The notes below the pieces were generated by a model, which had not been told where the DNA came from, ran no database searches, and saw only the letters and a list, made by a program, of their open reading frames with translations. From the NCBI RefSeq assembly GCF_030954495.1, contig NZ_JAVHUW010000083.1, positions 62,001-126,000 of the forward strand: DNA of 64,000 nucleotides. The letters are read 5' to 3'. Numbering within the stretch: the stretch's first letter is position 1; the number at the start of each line of letters is the position of its first letter. This document shows positions 52,380 to 60,393 of the stretch, piece after piece. A program made the translations under genes and the position numbers. This DNA is from Candidatus Desulfosporosinus nitrosoreducens. Lineage in GTDB: Bacteria > Bacillota > Desulfitobacteriia > Desulfitobacteriales > Desulfitobacteriaceae.

Positions 52380-53572
52380 AGCATTTTAGTTATCTAACTC
52401 CGGAAAATCAGAAAATCACCTTTTTTAAGGGGCCGGAGCCTTTCAACAAACATACTCCCCGTTCGCTTCTTTCCCATGCCTTAGGGGCGACCCTTTATAT
52501 GCCGGGAACCCGGGAAACAATTGCTCAGGAGTTTATCAGGAAAAAGAATCCGGGCTTAGTTGCGGCTGTCGTTTGTTTAGAAGATTCTATTGCCGATTCG
52601 GAAGTGATTTTGGCTGAAGAGAATCTCACAGCTCAGATCCGAAGACTCGGTCAGGCTATCGCAGAGGAAGAATTGGCGTCGGAGGACCTTCCTCTGATTT
52701 TTATTAGAGTTCGCACTCCCGATCAGGTTCTTAAGCTTGTGGATAAAATAGGAAAGTATTCCGGGTTGTTAACGGGCTTCGTCTTTCCGAAATTCTCTTC
52801 GGACAGTTATCGTTATCTGGAGGTCCTTGGGGACCTTAATAGTCAGGCTTCAGACCGCTTCTACGGGATGCCGATTATTGAAAGTCCCAAAGTTATTTAT
52901 CGGGAAACAAGGCTTCAAGAATTATTGGAGATTAAAGGTCTTCTTGATGCTTATCAGGACCTCATTTTAAATGTACGGATTGGAGCGACAGATTTTTCCG
53001 GTCTTTTTGGAATAAGACGAGGGCCGGATGTGACTATTTATGATATCACAGTTATACGGGACTGCATTGCCGATATCCTCAATATTTTCGGACGAATTGA
53101 GAGCGATTATGTTCTCTCCGGTCCGGTGTGGGAATACTTTGCCGGCGAGGGGAGAGTCTTAAAACCTTTGCTGCGCAGAAGCCCTTTTGAGGAATTTCAG
53201 ACGAGCCCGGGACATAACAGAACCAACGTGCGCCAACAGCTTTTGAATAAATACATGGATGGTCTGATCCGCGAGGTCATCCTGGATAAGGAAAATGGTC
53301 TGATCGGGAAAACAGTGATCCATCCCAGCCATCTGATTCCTGTTCACGCCTTGTATGTTGTGGGCTATGAGGAGTATCTTGACGCTTTGGCCATTCTTGA
53401 GCAAGGCTATGGGCAGCAGGGGGTTTTAAAAAGTCATTACGCCAACAAAATGAATGAACCGAAACCGCATTATCATTGGGCTCAGAAAATACTGCTGCGG
53501 GCCAGGAATTATGGAGTATATAATGAACAGCAAAATTTCGTCAGCTTATTTACTCAAGAACTACACGTATGA
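52376..53572 (+). CDS. HpcH/HpaI (CitE-like) C-C lyase of Ter cluster
   Basis: 398 aa TIM-barrel lyase of the citrate-lyase beta/HpcH family. Visible: LYMPGTRETIAQEF at the start, VVCLEDSIADSE (metal-binding E/D), RIGATDFSGLFGIRRG and the late IGKTVIHPSHL. In tellurium-resistance (Ter) loci such lyases occur with PRTase, StiP and HAD genes in a predicted nucleoside-like biosynthetic module. GTG 52376 is coupled to a leader ORF. It overlaps the next gene by 50 nt, and five genes downstream form the same unit. Confidence 0.88.
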   Translation: MKHFSYLTPENQKITFFKGPEPFNKHTPRSLLSHALGATLYMPGTRETIAQEFIRKKNPGLVAAVVCLEDSIADSEVILAEENLTAQIRRLGQAIAEEELASEDLPLIFIRVRTPDQVLKLVDKIGKYSGLLTGFVFPKFSSDSYRYLEVLGDLNSQASDRFYGMPIIESPKVIYRETRLQELLEIKGLLDAYQDLILNVRIGATDFSGLFGIRRGPDVTIYDITVIRDCIADILNIFGRIESDYVLSGPVWEYFAGEGRVLKPLLRRSPFEEFQTSPGHNRTNVRQQLLNKYMDGLIREVILDKENGLIGKTVIHPSHLIPVHALYVVGYEEYLDALAILEQGYGQQGVLKSHYANKMNEPKPHYHWAQKILLRARNYGVYNEQQNFVSLFTQELHV

Positions 53573-55013
53573 GCTGCCAGGGCTTAGCCTTAAAGTTCAA
53601 TTGAAAAATAATCCTTTTAATTTAGAACCGGAAACTTTATTTTCTCTGGCGTTAAGGAAAAACAAACGGCGAAGGTTCTTATTCGTCAGTAAGGTTCTGG
53701 GCAAACACATTCCCGGAGCTCCTTTTCTGCCGCTTTTGGCAGGGGCGGCCCTCGCTATTCAATGTTTTAACAAACTTTCCGGTCTTGAGCATGATCAGAC
53801 CTGGCCCCTTATTCAGGCCCTCAAAACAGGGCAGCAGATGCAAGAAGCCTATGAGTCGGTGGCTCAAAAGCCGCTCCTGAATCTGCCCGGTCAGACGTTG
53901 TTTATCGGTTTTGCAGAAACAGCCACGGCTTTGGGTCAAGCGGTGTTTAGTTTGTTTGAAAACGCATACTATCTTCACACGACTCGGGAATATATTCCTT
54001 GCCTGCAAGCAGAACTTGATTTTAGGGAAGAGCATTCCCATGCTGTTAACCATCGCTGTTATCCGGCGCAGGCAGACTATCTTAGCTCCTCTGAGCGGAT
54101 TGTTCTTGTCGACGACGAGCTAACCACGGGCAATACGGCCCTTAATATTATTCGAGCCATCCATCGTCAATACCCCAAGAAAAATTACGTGCTTCTCTCG
54201 TTGCTGGACTGGAGGTCTGGAGAACACCGCGCTGATTTTCGCCGGCTTGAAGCGGAGCTGGACACAAAAATCCACACCATATCCTTAATGGCAGGAGAAA
54301 TCGCTTTCAGCAGTCCGGCAAAGGCGGAAAATAGTTGTGCCGCTTCCCGGGACCCTCAGGAAATTTCAGATCTGCCCAATCCTGAGCTGGACGATTATCC
54401 TGAGTATAAAATAATCTCGAAGTTGAAGGAGTTCAGCTTTCCGGAAACTATTCCGGTTTTCTCCCAAGATTCCTTGGGAGATCAAAATCCAATCCCCTAT
54501 CTGAAATTGACGGGAAGATTTGGCTTGAATACGCATGAGCAACAGACAAGCTGGCATTTGGCCCAGAAACTCGGCCGGGTATTAAAGACCAATCGTCAGG
54601 GTTCAGTCACCCTATGCCTGGGCACAGGAGAGTTTATGTATTTCCCGATGTTGGTTTCAGCTTATATGGGAGATGGGGTGCTGTTTCATTCGACGACAAG
54701 AAGCCCCATTTATACCAATTCCCAAGGTGGTTATGCCATCCGGGAGGGATGTGCCTTCAGAAGTCCGGAAGATCCGGGGCTTATCAATTATATGTATAAC
54801 CTGCCCGAAAATTATTACGACGAAGTATTCGTATTTTTAGAAAGAGAGGTCAGCCGTGAGCGCTTGACCCCTCTCGTAAGAATGTTCCATGACAAGGGTA
54901 TTCCGCGTTTAGTTTTCGTTATTTGTCTTGCCTCGACAGAAGGGAGGTTTTTGAATGACCGCAAGAAGCCATCTGCAGCCAATTCCAGCCCCTTTGCCGA
55001 TGGGATGCTATAA
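53523..55013 (+). CDS. Phosphoribosyltransferase-TRSP protein of Ter cluster
   Basis: 496 aa. ATG 53523 behind TGGAG; the two in-frame ATGs at 53454 and 53511 have no better site. Orotate-PRTase-like domain with the PRPP-binding motif RIVLVDDELTTGNT (residues about 196-210) and GKHIPGAP early. The C-terminal third (RFGLNTHEQQ...CLGTGEFMYFPMLVS...) matches the TRSP domain found in Ter-associated PRTases. Predicted to add a ribosyl-phosphate to an unknown base. Overlaps its neighbours by 50 and 59 nt. Confidence 0.87.
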   Translation: MNSKISSAYLLKNYTYELPGLSLKVQLKNNPFNLEPETLFSLALRKNKRRRFLFVSKVLGKHIPGAPFLPLLAGAALAIQCFNKLSGLEHDQTWPLIQALKTGQQMQEAYESVAQKPLLNLPGQTLFIGFAETATALGQAVFSLFENAYYLHTTREYIPCLQAELDFREEHSHAVNHRCYPAQADYLSSSERIVLVDDELTTGNTALNIIRAIHRQYPKKNYVLLSLLDWRSGEHRADFRRLEAELDTKIHTISLMAGEIAFSSPAKAENSCAASRDPQEISDLPNPELDDYPEYKIISKLKEFSFPETIPVFSQDSLGDQNPIPYLKLTGRFGLNTHEQQTSWHLAQKLGRVLKTNRQGSVTLCLGTGEFMYFPMLVSAYMGDGVLFHSTTRSPIYTNSQGGYAIREGCAFRSPEDPGLINYMYNLPENYYDEVFVFLEREVSRERLTPLVRMFHDKGIPRLVFVICLASTEGRFLNDRKKPSAANSSPFADGML

Positions 55014-56070
55014 ACCGCAAGATGTCACCTTTTTATTGAAAAATCTCAATGGACTTATCCAGGAAACGGATTTAAAACTACGTGAGAAGATAATTCAGTC
55101 CGGCGGGCATTATTCCGAAATGTTGCCGGTTGAATATGAACCCAGCCGGGAATACATGGCTTTGTTTTATCAAGCGCTGCGAGAGAATGCCTTCAAGGTT
55201 GCTGAGGCGGTTGGAATTGTTGCGGAATTAATTCTCAGGAGAAACGGTCCGCAAACAGTGCTGGTGTCTTTAGCACGCGCCGGAACGCCCGTTGGTGTCT
55301 TGATTAAACGGTATCTGCTCGAAAAAAAAGGCTTTGCTTTGCCGCATTACAGTATTTCCATTATCCGAGGCAAGGGTATTGATGAGAACGCTCTTCTTTA
55401 TATTCTTCAGCAGCACCCCGAAGGGAAACTTCAGTTCATTGATGGCTGGACAGGCAAAGGGGCCATAACTAAGACACTTAAGGAAGCCTGCGCTGAATTT
55501 GAGGCGAAGTATGGCTATAAACTGGATAGTGATCTGGCCGTTCTGGCAGATCCGGGGCACTGTGTCCAAACCTTCGGAACGCGGGAGGATTTTCTCATTC
55601 CGAGTGCTTGTCTGAATTCTACGGTTTCCGGTTTAATCAGCCGAACGGTTTTGCGTCGGGATTTAATGACGGACCATGATTTTCACGGTGCCAGATATTA
55701 TCAGGAACTGGAAGGCCGGGAGGTATCGAATCTCTTTGTGGATACGGTCTCCGCAGAATTTAAGCGCCTTCAAGACGAGCGGCTTGTAAACCTTAGGCCG
55801 GAAGATTGCCGGGCAACATGGCAAGGCTTAAAAGATTTAGAGCAAATCCGGGAAAAATACGAAGTCGAAGATATTAATTTGCTGAAACCGGGTCTGGGAG
55901 AAACGACAAGGGTGCTTTTGAGGCGATTGCCCGAGCGGGTTTTGATCAACCACCCCGCTAACCCTAATCTGAAGCATATTCTGCTCTTGGCAAAGGACCG
56001 AGGGGTTCCGGTTGAACTATACCCGGAACTGACCTATGCGAGCTGCGGGATCATCAAGCAGCTGTCATGA
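54955..56070 (+). CDS. StiP-type protein of Ter cluster (cysteine protease/PELOTA-like)
   Basis: 371 aa, StiP family: SLARAGTPVGVLIKRYL (about 104-120) and HYSISIIRGKGIDENALLYI are the domain's blocks, then a C-terminal PELOTA-like RNA-binding-type region (LLKPGLGETTRVLLRRLPERVLI...HILLLAKDRGVPVE). Described in Ter loci, with no known reaction. ATG 54955, 6 nt after GGGAGG, lies within the PRTase gene; its stop overlaps the HAD gene by ATGA. Confidence 0.85.
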   Translation: MTARSHLQPIPAPLPMGCYKPQDVTFLLKNLNGLIQETDLKLREKIIQSGGHYSEMLPVEYEPSREYMALFYQALRENAFKVAEAVGIVAELILRRNGPQTVLVSLARAGTPVGVLIKRYLLEKKGFALPHYSISIIRGKGIDENALLYILQQHPEGKLQFIDGWTGKGAITKTLKEACAEFEAKYGYKLDSDLAVLADPGHCVQTFGTREDFLIPSACLNSTVSGLISRTVLRRDLMTDHDFHGARYYQELEGREVSNLFVDTVSAEFKRLQDERLVNLRPEDCRATWQGLKDLEQIREKYEVEDINLLKPGLGETTRVLLRRLPERVLINHPANPNLKHILLLAKDRGVPVELYPELTYASCGIIKQLS

Positions 56071-56909
56071 GGAAAGTGCTTTTATTTGCCAGTGATCTTG
56101 ATCAAACGTTACTCTATTCCCGGCGCTCTTTGGGATGCTCATCTTTAACAAAAGCTAGCCTTCTCCAACCGCTTGAAGAGTTGGACAATCAGTTGATTTC
56201 GTTCATGAGTCAGGGTGCCCTCAACCTGCTGAAAGAACTATCCGCTCAGATCCTGTTTGTGCCGGCGACTACCCGGACAAAAGCCCAATATCAGCGGCTT
56301 GGTTTTGCAGACTATGGCATAGTTCCCCGTTACGCAGTGACGAGCAATGGCGGAACTGTCTTCTTTGAGGGCCGGGAAGATAAGGACTGGACGCAAAGGG
56401 TTGCTGCCGGAAAGAGTCATTGTGCGGAGGGCAGGGATCTGCTTCGTAAGTTTCAAGAAATTGCCCATCCGTCCTGGGTCATTAAGGATTCAGGTAAGCT
56501 GGCCGATGATCTCTTTTACTATTGTGTCATTGATCGGGACAAGATGCCTGTTAAAGAAGTTGGCGACTTTGAATTATGGGCGAAAGAGAATCATTGGGAT
56601 TTGTCCATTCAGGGGCGGAAGCTTTACTTCGTTCCGCGTCATGTCAGTAAAAAAGCTGCCGTTCAATATCTCCGGGAAAAAGAAGGCTTGAGTATCGTGG
56701 CGGCTGCGGGGGATTCCCTCTTGGATTTGGAGATGCTGAAATACGCCGACGTCGCTCTCGCGCCTGCCCACGGTGAATTATTTACTCAATATACCCAGGG
56801 AAGATTACAGGAAAAGGGAATCCGATTTACCCAAAGCAGCGGGATTGATGCTGCTGAGGAAATCTTGCAAACTCTTTTGGGGATAGTGCTGAAGGGCTTG
56901 GTTGTATAA
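56067..56909 (+). CDS. HAD-superfamily phosphatase of Ter cluster
   Basis: 280 aa. HAD motif I as SDLDQT (D10, D12), a Cof-type cap in the middle, and motif IV GDSLLDLEML. ATGA overlap with the StiP gene. In Ter loci this phosphatase is predicted to complete the small-molecule pathway. A 215-nt gap follows before terC. Confidence 0.88.
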   Translation: MRKVLLFASDLDQTLLYSRRSLGCSSLTKASLLQPLEELDNQLISFMSQGALNLLKELSAQILFVPATTRTKAQYQRLGFADYGIVPRYAVTSNGGTVFFEGREDKDWTQRVAAGKSHCAEGRDLLRKFQEIAHPSWVIKDSGKLADDLFYYCVIDRDKMPVKEVGDFELWAKENHWDLSIQGRKLYFVPRHVSKKAAVQYLREKEGLSIVAAAGDSLLDLEMLKYADVALAPAHGELFTQYTQGRLQEKGIRFTQSSGIDAAEEILQTLLGIVLKGLVV

Positions 56910-57124
56910 TGGATCTGTTTGAAGTACAATGGTTTGTGGTAAACATTGTAAAAATAAAAAGAATCATGTACTATTTAGGTTATGGTTAAACTATCACCCA
57001 GAGGAATGTGAACGTTATGTGAATTTCAATAATACAAGTATGATATTACCTGACCGGATAGTGAGAGGGCATAGCCTTTGTATAAAAACGTCAGTTAACA
57101 TACAACAAATAGGAGTGGTTCAAA

Positions 57125-57907
57125 TTGGATTCTGTCTCAAGTTTTTTCCAGGGGATCTCCCAAAGCTACGCTCAGTTTTTTTCGCTTCATGCTTTGCTGG
57201 CCACTTTGTCAGATCCGGTAAGTCTCGGGATTATCGGTTCCTTAATTATCCTGGAAGGCTTATTGTCCGCTGACAATGCTCTCGTCCTGGCCGTCATTGT
57301 GCGTGAATTGCCTAAACGACAACAAAAAAAGGCTTTGTTTTACGGCATCTGGGGAGCCTATCTCTTTCGTTTTCTTGCGATCGGATTTGGGGTATATTTA
57401 GTACAAATCCGCTGGGTTAAGGCGATTGGAGCTCTCTATTTGCTCTGGATGTCAGCGAAATATTTCTTCATGAACAGTGAAGACGAGGATGAACCTGTTG
57501 AGGGTAAAGCTAAAAGTTTTTGGGGGGTGGTTCTCCAGGTCGAGCTGATGGATATTGCTTTCAGCATCGACAGTGTTTTAGCTGCTTTCGGAGTCAGTGA
57601 AAAGGTTTGGGTACTTTTTCTCGGGGCTGTTTTCGGGATTTTGATGATGCGGGGAGTTGCCCGACTCTTCTTAATCCTGATTGAAAAATTCCCGGAATTA
57701 GAGACGACAGCTTACGTTTTAATCAGTTTAATCGGAATCAAGATGATGGCCTCAGTATTTGGTTATACAATCTCGGATCTCCTGTTTTTCCTGATCTTAA
57801 TTGTTGTTTTTTTCAGCACCTTTCTTTTTCATTATTTTCACCTTTTGCTTGGCAAAAAAGATAATAAGGCTAATGATGACGATACGGAAAAAAACAAAAT
57901 ATCCTAA
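57125..57907 (+). CDS. terC: TerC-family membrane protein
   Basis: 260 aa with about seven membrane helices. TerC motifs EGLLSADNALVLAVIV (about 41-57) and MDIAFSIDSVLAAFG (about 139-153) hold the acidic residues thought to bind a metal. TTG 57125 follows AGGAGTGG. The C-terminal tail is charged (KKDNKANDDDTEKNKIS). TerC partners cytosolic TerD proteins; three terD genes follow. Possible role in metal export to secreted proteins or stress sensing. Confidence 0.92.
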   Translation: MDSVSSFFQGISQSYAQFFSLHALLATLSDPVSLGIIGSLIILEGLLSADNALVLAVIVRELPKRQQKKALFYGIWGAYLFRFLAIGFGVYLVQIRWVKAIGALYLLWMSAKYFFMNSEDEDEPVEGKAKSFWGVVLQVELMDIAFSIDSVLAAFGVSEKVWVLFLGAVFGILMMRGVARLFLILIEKFPELETTAYVLISLIGIKMMASVFGYTISDLLFFLILIVVFFSTFLFHYFHLLLGKKDNKANDDDTEKNKIS

Positions 57908-57927
57908 TTTGAAATGGAGGATTGAAT

Positions 57928-58539
57928 ATGGCTACTATCAACCTGCAAAAAGGACAAAAGATTGATCTGACGAAAGGAAACCCTGGTCTGACAAAAATAA
58001 TGGTCGGTTTAGGCTGGGACGAAGTCTCCAAGACGAAATCCGGAGGGTTTTTAAGCGGTCTTTTAGGAACGAAGCCTGCTGAGATTGATTGCGACGCCTC
58101 TGCTCTGATGCTTGATGCCAACGACAAGCTTACCTCAAAAGAGCGGTTGGTGTATTTCGGCAATCTTCACAGTGCTGATCAGAGTGTCAGGCATAGCGGA
58201 GATAATCTTACAGGTGGCGGAGAGGGAGACGATGAACAAATCCACGTGGAATTAGCAAAGGTTCCCAGTGGAGTTCATAAAATAGTCTTTGTTGTGAATA
58301 TTTATGATTGCGTCAAACGCCGCCAGGATTTTGGACATATTGCCAATGCTTTTATCCGGGTGGTTAATTCCGGCAACGGACAAGAATTATGCCGCTTTAA
58401 TTTAACTGAAGATTATTCCGGAAAAACCAGTTTAATCGTAGCTGAAGTTTATCGCCACGCGGATGAATGGAAATTTGCAGCCATTGGGGAAGCCACTCGT
58501 GATGCATCTCTGGGCGAAATTGTTCGCCGTTATCAATAA
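57928..58539 (+). CDS. TerD-family calcium-binding stress protein, variant 1
   Basis: 203 aa from ATG 57928, 7 nt after GGAGG. TerD fold: INLQKGQKIDLTKGNPGLT at the start, GDNLTGGGEGDDEQI for calcium. It differs from the other two by an insertion of about 11 residues after GLGWD (SKTKSGGFLSGLLGTKPAE) and by EIDCDASALML in place of DFDLDA. A TerZ/TerE-like specialisation is possible. 20 nt after terC. Confidence 0.9.
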   Translation: MATINLQKGQKIDLTKGNPGLTKIMVGLGWDEVSKTKSGGFLSGLLGTKPAEIDCDASALMLDANDKLTSKERLVYFGNLHSADQSVRHSGDNLTGGGEGDDEQIHVELAKVPSGVHKIVFVVNIYDCVKRRQDFGHIANAFIRVVNSGNGQELCRFNLTEDYSGKTSLIVAEVYRHADEWKFAAIGEATRDASLGEIVRRYQ

Positions 58540-58562
58540 GTAAGTTGAAGGGGGATACTGTA

Positions 58563-59141
58563 ATGGCTATTAATCTGCAAAAAGGTCAAAAAGTCGATCT
58601 GACGAAGGGAAATCCCGGATTAAAAAAGATTGTTGTTGGCCTGGGGTGGGATGTTAACAAATATGATGGAGGCAATGATTTTGATCTTGATGCCGCCGCT
58701 TTTATGTTGAATTCTGAGGGAAAAGTTACTGACGATAAAAATTTTATTTTCTATAACAACACATCGAGCTCTGAAGGATCTGTCATGCACACCGGTGACA
58801 ACCGTTCCGGGGTGGGGGAGGGCGATGACGAGCAAATTAAAGTTGACCTTTCTTTAGTACCCGGTGCCATTGCTAAAATTTCTTTCGGAATTACGATTCA
58901 TGAAGCTAAAGAACGCCGGCAAAACTTTGGCCAAGTAGCTAATTCCTATGTGCGGGTTCTTGATGAGGAGTCCGGCGCGGAACTTATCCGTTATGACCTG
59001 GGTGAGGATTTTTCTGTGGAGACGGCGATTGTAGTGGGAGAGCTCTATCGCAACGGTGCAGAGTGGAAATTTAATGCCATAGGCAGCGGTTATCAAGATG
59101 GCTTGGCAGGGCTCTGCAGAGATTTCGGCTTAGATGTCTAA
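58563..59141 (+). CDS. terD: TerD-family calcium-binding stress protein, variant 2
   Basis: 192 aa from ATG 58563 behind AGGGGG. Canonical TerD: NDFDLDAAAFML and GDNRSGVGEGDDEQIKVDLS calcium sites, and the terminal SGYQDGLAGLC. Close paralogue of the next gene. Confidence 0.93.
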   Translation: MAINLQKGQKVDLTKGNPGLKKIVVGLGWDVNKYDGGNDFDLDAAAFMLNSEGKVTDDKNFIFYNNTSSSEGSVMHTGDNRSGVGEGDDEQIKVDLSLVPGAIAKISFGITIHEAKERRQNFGQVANSYVRVLDEESGAELIRYDLGEDFSVETAIVVGELYRNGAEWKFNAIGSGYQDGLAGLCRDFGLDV

Positions 59142-59209
59142 GCTGGGGAAACCTCAGGTATTGACTAAAGGGACTCGAATTTTAAAAATAATTTAACGAG
59201 GTGTTCGTC

Positions 59210-59788
59210 ATGATTAGTTTGCAAAAAGGACAAAAAATTGATTTAACGAAAGGGAATCCCGGGCTTTCCAAAATTGTTGTAGGTTTAGGTTGGGATACGA
59301 ATAAATATTCGGGGAGAGCTGATTTTGACCTTGACGCCTCAGCTTTCCTGCTTGATCAAAATGGTCGCGCCGGAGGGATTGAAGACTTTATCTTTTACAA
59401 TAATCTTGTCGGCGGAGACGGTTCCGTCCAGCATACGGGCGATAATCTCACCGGGGAAGGCGAGGGGGATGATGAGCAAATCAAAATTGATCTGGCGAAT
59501 GTCCCAAGTCATGTGGAAAGGATCGCCATCACAGTAACGATCCATGAGGCTGTAGCTCGCGGGCAAAATTTCGGGCAAGTTTCCAATGCCTATGTCCGTG
59601 TAGTCAACGAAGTGAATGAGCAAGAAGTTATGCGTTACGATTTGGGAGAAGACTTTTCCGTTGAAACGGCTTTGGTCGTTTGCGAACTCTACCGCCATCA
59701 AGGAGAATGGAGATTTAATGCGGTGGGGAGCGGCTTCTCAGGGGGACTGGCTGCCTTATGCGCTAATTACGGTTTACAGGCAGGTTAA
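59210..59788 (+). CDS. terD: TerD-family calcium-binding stress protein, variant 3
   Basis: 192 aa from ATG 59210, 6 nt after AACGAGGTG. Canonical TerD with ADFDLDASAFLL and GDNLTGEGEGDDEQIKIDLA. Third copy in a row, consistent with tandem duplication. Its stop overlaps a convergent gene by 4 nt. Confidence 0.93.
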   Translation: MISLQKGQKIDLTKGNPGLSKIVVGLGWDTNKYSGRADFDLDASAFLLDQNGRAGGIEDFIFYNNLVGGDGSVQHTGDNLTGEGEGDDEQIKIDLANVPSHVERIAITVTIHEAVARGQNFGQVSNAYVRVVNEVNEQEVMRYDLGEDFSVETALVVCELYRHQGEWRFNAVGSGFSGGLAALCANYGLQAG

Positions 59789-60222
59789 GCAAAGTAACGC
59801 AGCAGTAGGGAGAGCTTCGTTTGGGGGCTTTGCTGCAAATAGGCCGAGTATCGTTTTGGTGCCAAAATCAAAGCGCTGTCTTTAAACAAATAGACGTTGA
59901 TTTCCCTGCTCACAAAATGGGAGTCCCGGGACTCGAAGGTTGTGAGCAGTCCCTCATTGTGGGTTAAGGTATAGCCAAGGTCTTCTAAAAGCTCCGTAAG
60001 AGTCTTTAGATATTCGTCACGCCGCTCGAATTTGACGCTAAACCCGACCACCCGCCAGTTGGCAGTTAAGAAAAGGCTCATCAACAGAGAAAAGCAATAC
60101 CCAGAGCTGATAAGTGTGTGATTGATGGGAAAGATCAGGAGGCAGGCAGATAGAATAAAAAAAGGAGAGGCCAGGGGCAAAAAAATTGTTAAGTAGGTTT
60201 TTAAGAAGACTTTCACCGGCAT
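59785..60222 (-). CDS. Hypothetical two-helix membrane protein
   Basis: 145 aa, not recognised. Two N-terminal hydrophobic helices (about 8-30 and 36-53), then a soluble domain of 90 residues with EDLGYTLTHNEG and SREINVYLFKDSAL. It converges on the last terD gene with a 4-nt overlap. ATG 60222 has GGAGGATTAGATATG-like context (AGGAGG). Possibly a membrane partner of the Ter system, by position only. Confidence 0.65.
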   Translation of the reverse strand: MPVKVFLKTYLTIFLPLASPFFILSACLLIFPINHTLISSGYCFSLLMSLFLTANWRVVGFSVKFERRDEYLKTLTELLEDLGYTLTHNEGLLTTFESRDSHFVSREINVYLFKDSALILAPKRYSAYLQQSPQTKLSLLLRYFA

Positions 60223-60320
60223 ATCTAATCCTCCTTAACTAAGATTGCAAGGTTTTGAGTAATCCACAATATGCATTTGCCGGCTCAAGTGCTACAGGAC
60301 GGGTTGGCCCGGATAGAAAT

Positions 60321-60359
60321 AAAAACTCCCTAGGCGCCGTTAGGCCTTAGGGAGTTTTT
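60321..60359 (-). terminator. Bidirectional terminator after sigma-54 activator
   Basis: AAAAACTCCCTA / TAGGGAGTTTTT, 12 perfect pairs around a GC loop (GGCGCCGTTAGGCCT). A-run on one side and T-run on the other allow either direction; it lies 34 nt beyond the activator's stop. Confidence 0.9.
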
Positions 60360-60393
60360 GTCTGAACTTTGTTCAAGGGTTTGAAGAGAGTGG

